A DNA stretch of 17,428 bases from Spirochaetia bacterium (GTDB taxonomy: Bacteria > Spirochaetota > Spirochaetia > Treponematales > Breznakiellaceae): assembly GCA_026002025.1 (NCBI GenBank), contig BOAU01000044.1, positions 1 through 17,428 of the forward strand, written 5' to 3'. Under the pieces are notes generated by a model. The model was not told the DNA's origin, did no database searches, and worked only from the letters and a program-made list of their open reading frames with translations. Below, one piece after another: positions 7,509-13,345 of the stretch (position 1 is its first letter; every line of letters begins with the position of its first letter). Position numbers and translations under genes: made by a program.

Positions 7509-8834
7509 CTAGGGCCTGTAGGCCTTTAACTTGTCGTTGGCGTCCCGCGTGGCGTTCCACCGCGCGTTTTGGGCAGCGAAGATGGCTTCCACGGCGGAGA
7601 AGGGCTTGCCCGTAAAGGCGGCATCGGCAATCTGGAACTGGTAGTTGCCGGATTCATCCCCGCCAAGATTTACGGCGGATTCCTTGTTGATGGCATCCCA
7701 CACGCCGATCAGGGCATCCGGGGCGGTGGTTTCGGTGAAGAGTTCCACCCCATTAAAGGCTTCCAGCCAGTCAGGCATCGCGGCGCCCTTGAGGGTGGGG
7801 ACCAGCTTTTCCGTCTGGGCCCAGCCGGATTCTTCGGCAAACCAGACAACGAACTTCTTGCCCAATTCCTTATGGGCCGCGTCGATATTTTTGTTTACCC
7901 CAAGGTTATAATCCGCAGCGGATGTGGCATACTGCTTACCGTTGGTGTTGAAGGGTGCGGGCATGTAGCCGATATCCTGGGGATTGGGGCCTTCCGCCTG
8001 GAACTGGCTGACTGCCCATGAACCCATAACCATGGTGGCGATCTGTCCGTTGTTGATGGCGGGTTTCGATCCTTCCCAATCGGTAGTCATCGGGTCCAGC
8101 TCATGGAGCGCGGGCTGCCGGTACACATCGTACATCAGCTTATTCACCTTGTAGTAGGCCGAATCCGGTTCGAAGATGTCTTTCTTGTTGATCATAAGCT
8201 CGTTGTTGTAGTTGGGGTTCCCCGAGACTGAAAGCGCCAGGCCGTTCCACTGGCCGATGGTCCAGTTGGCGTTGTAGTTGGTGTAAAGGGGAATAACATT
8301 GGGGACCCTATCCTTTATTTGCTGTAGGGCCGCAAGGAAGGCTTCCGGTGTCTTGGGGAGGGTGGTAATTCCCGCCTGGGCCCACACCTTCTTGTTGTAG
8401 GTGATACCCCCCGATACGTTACCGTTCATGGCAATACCGTACACCGTGTTGTTGTACATCTTATTGTCCGCCCAGTTGTACTTCTTGTTCAGGTCCGCAT
8501 AGGACCCCAGGGGCTCAAAGAAATTGCTCAGGTCTTCCTGCTTAATTGAGCTGATAATCCCCAGCACATCCCCGTAGTTCTTGGTGTTCATCATGGTAGC
8601 CACATTACCCGAGTAGTCGGTGTAGGACTCAAACACTATTTTACAATTATTGGCCTTCTCAAAGGGTTCGACCAGCTTCGCCAGGAACCCGTCATTATGG
8701 CGGTCGGTCCGGTGGGTTAGTACTCTAAGGGTGAGCTGACCCCCCCCCCCCGTTTGCTGTCCGCCGGCGAACACATTGATACCCAGGACCAGCAGCAACG
8801 CCAACCCAGCCGCAAGAATCTTTCCTGTCTTCAT
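7509..8834 (-). CDS. ABC transporter sugar-binding protein
   Basis: A periplasmic solute-binding protein of the carbohydrate (family 1) type, about 441 residues. I choose the start MKTGKILAAGLALLLVLG at 8834 because GGAGG lies just upstream at normal spacing and the signal peptide then begins with a short basic n-region. An upstream in-frame ATG at 8867 would add 11 residues before it. The h-region is followed by VFAGGQQ, a signal peptidase I type site with no lipobox cysteine. The mature part starts with TLRVLTHRTDR and has the usual MVMGSWAVSQF and YMPAPF segments of sugar-binding proteins. A run of 12 G encodes a Gly4 linker just after the signal peptide. It is the first gene of the operon, and the ligand is likely an oligosaccharide. 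Confidence 0.92.
   Translation of the reverse strand: MKTGKILAAGLALLLVLGINVFAGGQQTGGGGQLTLRVLTHRTDRHNDGFLAKLVEPFEKANNCKIVFESYTDYSGNVATMMNTKNYGDVLGIISSIKQEDLSNFFEPLGSYADLNKKYNWADNKMYNNTVYGIAMNGNVSGGITYNKKVWAQAGITTLPKTPEAFLAALQQIKDRVPNVIPLYTNYNANWTIGQWNGLALSVSGNPNYNNELMINKKDIFEPDSAYYKVNKLMYDVYRQPALHELDPMTTDWEGSKPAINNGQIATMVMGSWAVSQFQAEGPNPQDIGYMPAPFNTNGKQYATSAADYNLGVNKNIDAAHKELGKKFVVWFAEESGWAQTEKLVPTLKGAAMPDWLEAFNGVELFTETTAPDALIGVWDAINKESAVNLGGDESGNYQFQIADAAFTGKPFSAVEAIFAAQNARWNATRDANDKLKAYRP
8740..8751 (-). repeat. 12-base poly-G tract inside the binding-protein gene
   Basis: Twelve consecutive C on the plus strand (G on the coding strand) encode part of a Thr-Gly-Gly-Gly-Gly linker just after the signal peptide. 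In this sequence the gene stays in frame. Tracts of this length are prone to slippage, and a change of one or two bases would truncate the protein. Confidence 0.95.
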
Positions 8835-8878
8835 ACTTTCCTCCAAATTAGATAGATATTTTTTCACAAACCAAGTAA

Positions 8879-8907
8879 GTTATAACACCTTATTTCAAAT
8901 AGTGCAA
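8879..8907 (-). promoter_or_regulatory. Sigma70-type promoter of the sugar operon
   Basis: On the minus strand TTGCAC (8902-8907) and TATAAC (8879-8884) are separated by exactly 17 bases, a near-consensus housekeeping promoter. It lies about 45 bases upstream of the binding-protein start and is the only good promoter seen for the operon. Confidence 0.7.
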
Positions 8908-8969
8908 GAAAAATTTTAACTATTGATATACATTGACCCCGGCCCCGGTGAAATTTTTTGTTGCCCATT

Positions 8970-8988
8970 CCCGGATCCGGGTATACCC
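8970..8988. promoter_or_regulatory. Two overlapping palindromes upstream of the MATE gene
   Basis: CCCGGATCCGGG (8970-8981) overlaps GGGTATACCC (8979-8988), each a perfect palindrome. TATACC inside the second is a poor -10 candidate with TTGCCC at 8961 as a possible -35, though the spacing is only 15 bases. The arrangement, about 40 bases before the MATE start, is suitable for a repressor site. No regulator gene is linked. Confidence 0.35.
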
Positions 8989-9027
8989 TATTCAGACATC
9001 ATGGAGAGTTAATGGAGATAAACCGGC

Positions 9028-10389
9028 ATGAGTGAATCCGCCGTTGATAAGTATAACCTCACCGAAGGGGGCATCCTTGGCAAGCTGCTGCTGGTGGCGC
9101 TGCCTATTATGGGCTCCCAGTTCATGCAGATGGCGTATAACCTCATTGATATGTTCTGGCTGGGAAAGGTGGGGAGTGACGCGGTAGCAGCTTCCGGCGC
9201 GGCGGGGATGTACATGTGGCTGTCCTTTGGCTTCATGGCAATTGGGATGATGGGGGCCGGCATTGGGGTGTCCCAGTCCCTGGGGGGGAAAGATACCCCC
9301 GCGGCCCTTGGGTTTTCGCAGAATGCCCTGCTGATCGCAATTGTGCTGGGCCTGCTTTATGGGCTCGTCATGCTGTTCTTTAGCCGGGAGCTTGCGGGAT
9401 TTTTTAACTTTAAGGAAGCAAATGTAGCGGCAGATACGGCGGCGTATCTTAAAATCGTGGCCCTGTCGATCCCTGCCACATTTGTTTCCTCGGTTATTGT
9501 CGGGACTTTCAACGCTTCGGGGAATTCGCGCACCCCCTTTATTATTAATGCTATCGGCCTTGGGGTCAATGTTATCCTGGACCCGGTGTTTATTCTGGTC
9601 CTGGGCATGGGGGTGAAAGGCGCCGCCATCGCAACGGTTATCGCACAGTTGATTGGCTGTATTGGTTTGATTATCGCCATTGCATGGTCCAGGGGCCGTC
9701 CTTTTGAACGTTATTCTCTGCGTACCCTGCGCATCGAAAAAGAAAAAATCCTGTTGATGCTGAAATGGTCCATCCCCATCGGCCTTGAAAGCCTGTTGTT
9801 TTGTTTTCTCACCATGCTCACATCCCGCATCGAAGCGTCCTTTGGCGCCGATGCCATGGCGGCCGGTAAAGTGGGTTCACAGATAGAATCACTCTCGTGG
9901 CTTATCGGGGGAGGTTTTGGAGCCGCCCTGGTTTCATTCATCGGGCAGAATTACGGCGCAAAAAAATGGGACCGGATACACCGGGGGGTGCGGATTTCCG
10001 TTGGCGCAATGGCCGTTTGGGGGCTCTTGATAACCGCGCTGTTGTTTTTTGCCGGCGCTACGCTCTTTTCGTTCTTTCTCAATGAGCCAAAACTGGTTGT
10101 ACTGGGGACCAGATATCTGCGTATCTTCGCCTTTGCCCAACTGATGATGAACCTTGAAGCGGTAGCGGCGGGGGCTTTTAAGGGAACAGGCAGGACGGTC
10201 ATACCATCGGCGGTAAGTATCATCTCCAATGTGATACGGCCTGTTCTTGCCCTGTTCCTTTCCCGGACATCCCTGGGACTTAGCGGCGTTTGGATAGCCG
10301 TTGTGGCGACTACCAATATGCGGGGTATTTGGATATGCTTGTGGTATCTTTTTAGCAAGAAAGAAAAGCAAACGGAGGTATTACCATGA
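9028..10389 (+). CDS. MATE family multidrug/cation efflux protein
   Basis: A 453-residue inner-membrane protein with about 12 hydrophobic segments in two MatE halves. The N-terminal signature IMGSQFMQMAYNLIDMFWLGKVGSDAVAA is typical of prokaryotic NorM/DinF-like transporters, which exchange sodium ions or protons for organic cations or other toxic compounds. The length is normal. GGAGAT at 9014-9019 places the start at 9028. Its stop overlaps the start of the epimerase gene (ATGA), so the two are co-translated. It is transcribed divergently from the sugar operon across about 190 bases. The substrate cannot be read from sequence. Confidence 0.92.
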   Translation: MSESAVDKYNLTEGGILGKLLLVALPIMGSQFMQMAYNLIDMFWLGKVGSDAVAASGAAGMYMWLSFGFMAIGMMGAGIGVSQSLGGKDTPAALGFSQNALLIAIVLGLLYGLVMLFFSRELAGFFNFKEANVAADTAAYLKIVALSIPATFVSSVIVGTFNASGNSRTPFIINAIGLGVNVILDPVFILVLGMGVKGAAIATVIAQLIGCIGLIIAIAWSRGRPFERYSLRTLRIEKEKILLMLKWSIPIGLESLLFCFLTMLTSRIEASFGADAMAAGKVGSQIESLSWLIGGGFGAALVSFIGQNYGAKKWDRIHRGVRISVGAMAVWGLLITALLFFAGATLFSFFLNEPKLVVLGTRYLRIFAFAQLMMNLEAVAAGAFKGTGRTVIPSAVSIISNVIRPVLALFLSRTSLGLSGVWIAVVATTNMRGIWICLWYLFSKKEKQTEVLP

Positions 10390-11390
10390 ACGCACTCATC
10401 ATCGGAGGCACCGGGGTCATTTCAACGGATGTGGTCAAGCTTGCGCTTGAGCGGGGCTGGGACATTACCCTGCTGAACCGGGGCCAGCACAGCAAAGTCC
10501 TGCCCCAGGGGGCGCACTCGATTGAATGCGATACCCGTGACGAGGGAGCCATGCAGAAGGCCCTGTCCGGCAAGTACTTCGATGTGGTGGCCAACTTTAT
10601 CGGCTACCTCCCCGAACAGCTCGAACAGGACATCCGCCTGTTCAGCGGCAAATGCGGGCAGTATATTTTTATATCAACCTGCTGCGTCTACCAGAAACCC
10701 GATGGCAACTACCTTACCACCGAATCAACGCCCCTCAGGAATATCAATTCCCTGTACGGCCAGCGGAAAATTGCCAGCGAGGAAACACTGTACCACGCAT
10801 ACCGGGAAAAGGATTTTCCCATCACCATTGTGCGGCCCAACTGGACCTACAATATCACCACCATCCCCTTTATCATGTCTTCCTGGCGGCAGCCCTGGAC
10901 CCTCATCGACCGGCTGGAGAAGGGCCTGCCCATCATCATCGCCGGTGACGGCACGAACCGCTTTACCATCACCCACGCCGCCGACTTTGCCCAGGGCTTT
11001 GTGGGCCTTATGGGGAATCAGCACGCCATCGGCCACGCCTTCCACATTACCGGGGAAGAGGCCTTAAGCTGGAATCAATATTTGGAGATCATCGAAAAAA
11101 TTACCGGGTACAAGGCCAATGTGATACACATTGCCTCTGACTTCATCGTTAAACTAGTCCCCACCCTGCACGACGATCTTTTGGGGGACAAGACCGTGAA
11201 TTTCCTCTTTGACAACACCAAGATCCGGCAGTTTGTGCCGGGCTTTGCCGCGAAGATCCCCTATGCGCAGGGGGTCAGGGCGTCCATTGATTACCTCAAG
11301 GCCAGGAAGGAACTGCAAACCATTGACACCGAATATACTGCCAATATCGACAAGGTTCTTGCGGCCTATGCTCCGGCGCTGAAGGTTTAA
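10386..11390 (+). CDS. NAD-dependent epimerase/dehydratase family protein (extended SDR)
   Basis: A 334-residue Rossmann-fold protein. The nucleotide-binding loop is GGTGVIS (7-13), in which the usual third Gly is Ser13. The catalytic residues appear intact: Ser97 in IFISTCCVY, and Tyr124 with Lys128 in YGQRK. The fold resembles the atypical SDR group related to nucleotide-sugar epimerases and CSP41-like proteins, acting on a sugar or sugar nucleotide in the cytoplasm. Translation is coupled to the MATE pump by a 4-base overlap, an unusual pairing that may mean a shared stress or modification role. Its stop codon interleaves with the stop of the convergent membrane-protein gene. Family is clear; substrate unknown. 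Confidence 0.85.
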   Translation: MNALIIGGTGVISTDVVKLALERGWDITLLNRGQHSKVLPQGAHSIECDTRDEGAMQKALSGKYFDVVANFIGYLPEQLEQDIRLFSGKCGQYIFISTCCVYQKPDGNYLTTESTPLRNINSLYGQRKIASEETLYHAYREKDFPITIVRPNWTYNITTIPFIMSSWRQPWTLIDRLEKGLPIIIAGDGTNRFTITHAADFAQGFVGLMGNQHAIGHAFHITGEEALSWNQYLEIIEKITGYKANVIHIASDFIVKLVPTLHDDLLGDKTVNFLFDNTKIRQFVPGFAAKIPYAQGVRASIDYLKARKELQTIDTEYTANIDKVLAAYAPALKV

Positions 11391-11395
11391 CCTTC
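11381..11395. repeat. Inverted repeat across overlapping convergent stop codons
   Basis: GAAGGTT-T-AACCTTC is a 7-bp stem with a single central base, containing both stop codons of the convergent genes. There is no T-tract and the loop is too small for a good RNA hairpin. It may simply reflect constraint from coding on both strands. Confidence 0.5.
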
Positions 11396-11881
11396 GATCT
11401 GCACGTTCTTTACAAAAAAGCTGAAGGCCTGCACCCCCAGGGTTACCACCGCGGTAACAATGGCCCCGGCGGCGATCACCCCGATGATCACCGCCAGCAT
11501 GGTGCGGCGTTTGCTTATGCCCAGAATCCAGGCGCCCAGGGTGCCGGTCCATGCGCCGGTCACAGGCAGGGGAATTGCCACAAACGCGGCAACCCCGAGC
11601 CAACCCCACTTCTCCACACCGCCCCGGAGTTTTTCCCGGGCCCGTTCCACGAAGCGGTCAAAAAATTTTTTGTACCACCCCATCTTGAGAAAGAGCTTGT
11701 GCAGGGTGGAAAGGAATATCCAGCAGGCCGGGGCCACCAGGGCGTTCATCCCCGCTGAAAAAAGATACGCCCAGTACCAGGGAACGCCGTTGGCGATTGC
11801 GAAGGGAATCCCGCCCCGGAGTTCGGAAATGGGCAGGAACGATAAAAAGGCTGTCCAGAAAAATACGGTAACGCTGCTCAT
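11387..11881 (-). CDS. Small multi-drug export family membrane protein
   Basis: A 164-residue integral membrane protein with hydrophobic segments near the N-terminus, at about 33-60, and in the C-terminal half. The PISELRGGIPFAIANG block near residues 17-32 and VAIPLPVTGAWTGTLGAWILG in the second half match the COG2426 / putative small multi-drug export family. Members were named by association and their substrate is not established. There is no Shine-Dalgarno sequence. A TTGTCA/TATAGT promoter ends five bases before the ATG, suggesting a leaderless transcript. The C-terminal codons overlap the end of the convergent epimerase gene by four bases. Confidence 0.85.
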   Translation of the reverse strand: MSSVTVFFWTAFLSFLPISELRGGIPFAIANGVPWYWAYLFSAGMNALVAPACWIFLSTLHKLFLKMGWYKKFFDRFVERAREKLRGGVEKWGWLGVAAFVAIPLPVTGAWTGTLGAWILGISKRRTMLAVIIGVIAAGAIVTAVVTLGVQAFSFFVKNVQIEG

Positions 11882-11886
11882 GATTT

Positions 11887-11915
11887 ACTATACCGCCATG
11901 TATTTCGGGTGACAA
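11887..11915 (-). promoter_or_regulatory. Promoter of the small membrane-protein gene, likely leaderless
   Basis: On the minus strand TTGTCA (11910-11915) and TATAGT (11887-11892) are exactly 17 bases apart. The ATG begins five bases after the -10 box, so transcription should start at or next to the start codon. Confidence 0.65.
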
Positions 11916-11944
11916 TAAGCGGACGGGGCCTATTTGTACAATCC

Positions 11945-11973
11945 TTGACATAATCCCCGAATACAACGATTAT
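11945..11973 (+). promoter_or_regulatory. Promoter of a candidate small RNA
   Basis: A perfect TTGACA (11945-11950) is followed after 17 bases by GATTAT (11968-11973), four of six matches to the -10 consensus. Initiation would be near 11980. No coding frame follows; a hairpin and T-tract do. Confidence 0.45.
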
Positions 11974-11979
11974 TAAAGT

Positions 11980-12063
11980 AAGCCCCAGCGGCTGCCGTAT
12001 TCATTGAGGTATGTAAACCTGAAAAGGTAAGCATAGGTTGCCCGGTGGATACGGTCTTTTTTT
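11980..12063 (+). ncRNA. Candidate structured small RNA with intrinsic terminator
   Basis: From the predicted start near 11980 to a run of seven T (12057-12063) the sequence can fold into one long hairpin. CCGTAT (11995-12000) pairs with ATACGG (12049-12054). The helix continues through 12001-12006 with 12043-12048, including G-U pairs, giving 12 pairs. The tip is ACCT-GAAA-AGGT (12017-12028), a GNRA tetraloop, closed below by ATGT with GCAT across an AA/AA internal loop. The 3' end of the long helix followed by TCTTTTTTT looks like an intrinsic terminator. I could not match it to a known family. It lacks the conserved SRP RNA loop sequence. No computed folding energy is available. Confidence 0.4.
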
Positions 12064-12207
12064 GTATATCCTGATTATATAGAACTAAAGTTCCTTGGCC
12101 GAATAGTAGTAGGCGAATCGTCTGCCCGTAAGCGTCTGTTTTTTTATTGTAATACTGACTTTAAAGGGTTTCCCATTAATTTTGCATCATTTCAGGAATT
12201 TCTTGCT

Positions 12208-12266
12208 CCTGTAGATGTTTTTTCACGAAAAATAGCCTGCTAAAATAGGCTATCGTGGTCTACAGG
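12208..12266. repeat. Nested three-part palindrome (59 bp)
   Basis: Three nested stems are visible: CCTGTAGA (12208-12215) with TCTACAGG (12259-12266), CACG (12224-12227) with CGTG (12254-12257), and ATAGCCT (12232-12238) with AGGCTAT (12247-12253). An 8-base loop closes it, and the internal bulges are T- and A-rich. That is 19 pairs in all. It lies a few bases before the first 33-bp repeat copy. It may be an RNA structure, a palindromic repeat element or a terminator-like end. Confidence 0.6.
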
Positions 12267-12269
12267 TTT

Positions 12270-12302
12270 AAGCATTCACCCTCAATCGGTATCCGGCCGC
12301 CG
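12270..12302. repeat. 33-bp dispersed repeat, copy 1
   Basis: It begins AAGCATTCACCCTCAAT and matches the copy at 12954-12986 at 30 of 33 positions. This copy also has an inverted, imperfect partner just downstream (ATTAAGGGTGATGC, 12305-12318), so it can form a hairpin with the GCATTCACCCTCAAT arm. Confidence 0.8.
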
Positions 12303-12454
12303 CTATTAAGGGTGATGCAGACGAATCCCATTTTGCGGCGGGGCGGAAAAATGTAAAAATCATCACCCTTGGGGAGAATCCGGGGTCGAACCACAAGCAA
12401 TATGCCCTGGGGAAGGGGATTGTGGAGGTGGTTCAGGCGGGAATCGCTTGTTAA
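12272..12454 (+). pseudogene. C-terminal gene remnant, family not recognised
   Basis: An open frame without a start codon or ribosome-binding site runs from just after a TAA (12269-12271) to a TAA at 12452-12454. From about 12311 its codons have the G/C-rich third positions of the neighbouring genes, and the peptide (NVKIITLGENPGSNHKQYAL and on to QAGIAC) looks protein-like. I read it as the 3' end of a gene truncated at the repeat. I do not recognise the family, and it may be spurious. Confidence 0.3.
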
Positions 12455-12495
12455 AAAAGCTTAATTATGCGATATTGTTAATAAAGGGGTAACTT

Positions 12496-12741
12496 ATGGC
12501 AGATTTAAACGCCTTATACCGGTGGTTTGATGAAAATCGGGACAGGATTATCATCGGGCATGACGGGGAATGTGTTTTATTAAAGGATAACGCCGTCATC
12601 AGCTATTTCCCCAATACCGAAGCCGCCCTGGCCGGGGCTAAAAAAAACAGCTTTGAAATGGGTGGCTTCCTTATTCAGGATTGTATCACGAAGGAAGAGG
12701 ATCAACTGGTTTATTATAATCAGGCGGTATCCTTTGGATGA
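12496..12741 (+). CDS. Small hypothetical protein (81 aa)
   Basis: A small soluble protein with a good AAAGGGG site 6-7 bases before the ATG. The pattern is an amphipathic N-terminus (ADLNALYRWFDENRD), beta-like VLLKDNAVISYF, a helix AALAGAKKN, then GGFLIQDC. It resembles the short DUF5678-type proteins in layout, a weak similarity judged by eye. Such proteins sometimes sit next to retropepsin-like proteases or toxin-antitoxin-like partners, but no partner is intact here. It lies between the two repeat copies, followed by a broken regulator gene on the other strand. Function unknown; the reading frame is probably real because of its codon use and ribosome-binding site. Confidence 0.65.
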   Translation: MADLNALYRWFDENRDRIIIGHDGECVLLKDNAVISYFPNTEAALAGAKKNSFEMGGFLIQDCITKEEDQLVYYNQAVSFG

Positions 12742-12780
12742 TATTTTGACCAGCGGCGATACGGCCATCACAAACACCAA

Positions 12781-12910
12781 TAATGAGGGTTTTCAGCCAT
12801 TCCTCGTTTACCGCATAGGTTATGGAGATGATTTTGATGAGCCGGTCGTTCACCTTGCGCTTGTAAGTCTCAATGGCCCCAATATGGCCCCTGCTCAGGT
12901 TTAAAGATTC
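12781..12910 (-). pseudogene. Truncated XRE-type helix-turn-helix regulator remnant
   Basis: Reading the minus strand from 12910 gives about 43 codons including LNLSRGHIGAIETYKRK, VNDRLIKIISITYAVNEEWL and a final KT. This is the second half of an XRE/Cro-type DNA-binding domain: recognition helix, the conserved AIE turn, and the VNEEWLKTG-like end. The N-terminal part is missing, because a TAG stop lies directly upstream at 12911-12913. After LKT the frame runs into unrelated sequence where GKGEMF would be expected. Both ends are therefore broken and the fragment cannot make a functional regulator. It indicates past deletion or rearrangement in this interval. Confidence 0.7.
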
Positions 12911-12953
12911 CTATAATTCTACTATAAATTTAGCAAATATCGGGGTACTAAAC

Positions 12954-12986
12954 AAGCATTCACCCTCAATTGGCATCCGGCAGCCG
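12954..12986. repeat. 33-bp dispersed repeat, copy 2
   Basis: A direct repeat of 12270-12302 with three substitutions (T for C, C for T, A for C). It lies just upstream of the antitoxin gene, and its TTGGCA supplies a plausible -35 box. Confidence 0.8.
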
Positions 12987-12998
12987 ATGTCTTATATA
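12970..12998 (+). promoter_or_regulatory. Promoter of the antitoxin-like gene
   Basis: TTGGCA (12970-12975) and TATATA (12993-12998) are 17 bases apart, about 42 bases before the start codon. The -35 box lies inside the second copy of the 33-bp repeat, so the repeat may have provided this promoter. Confidence 0.5.
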
Positions 12999-13040
12999 AA
13001 AGCAGGAAATATACCAGGCTGTATTTAAAGGAGCCCAAAG

Positions 13041-13337
13041 ATGACGAATGAATATGATACTGAATATCTGGACAATGAAGAAAAAACATTAATTGACTCC
13101 ATTGAAAATGGCAATGGCTGGAAAACTGTCGATAACTTTGGCGAATGGAAAAAGTTAATGATGGAGACAGCCAAGAACACCATTGAGCAGAATCAATTAC
13201 TCTATTTGCATCTGCCCAGACAGGATTTGGATGGAATAAAATTAAAATCCATAGAAGAGGGAGTATCTTATCAATCCCTTATAACCAGTATTATTCATAA
13301 ATATCTTTCCGGTAAACTGGTCGAAAAATCATCCTGA
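13041..13337 (+). CDS. CopG/BrnA-like antitoxin, apparently orphan
   Basis: A 98-residue protein with an acidic N-terminus and a C-terminal ribbon-helix-helix-like region: LLYLHLPRQDLDGIKLKSIE (53-72), then EEGVSYQSLITSIIHKYLSG (72-91). This is the layout of CopG/BrnA-type antitoxins, where the N-terminal part usually binds the toxin and the RHH part binds the promoter DNA. An AAAGGAG site at 13028-13034 supports the start. No BrnT-, RelE- or HigB-like toxin gene is found on either side. Upstream lie only repeat and regulator-remnant sequence, and downstream is a convergent acetyltransferase 8 bases away. The toxin may have been lost with the upstream rearrangement. Confidence 0.7.
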   Translation: MTNEYDTEYLDNEEKTLIDSIENGNGWKTVDNFGEWKKLMMETAKNTIEQNQLLYLHLPRQDLDGIKLKSIEEGVSYQSLITSIIHKYLSGKLVEKSS

Positions 13338-13345
13338 TTCGCCGG

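Noticed and set aside
8835..8867. Eleven-residue extension of the binding protein
   Set aside because: It would place polar residues before a normal signal peptide, and GGAGG lies directly before the downstream ATG; still possible but less likely.
11980..12063. SRP (4.5S) RNA
   Set aside because: The hairpin shape and size are suggestive, but the conserved CAGG/AGCAG internal loop next to the tetraloop is not formed here.
12111..12145. Second T-tract terminator in the gene-poor interval
   Set aside because: AGGCG can pair with CGTCT before seven T, but the stem is five pairs with a G-U and a long loop; too weak to call.
12378..12410. tRNA-like TTCGA segment on the minus strand
   Set aside because: The flanking bases cannot form a T-arm stem and no acceptor, D-arm or anticodon arm is present.
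12653..12904. Plus-strand open frame overlapping the end of the 81-residue gene
   Set aside because: The minus strand of the same stretch reads as an XRE regulator fragment, which explains the openness; the plus frame has no good start.
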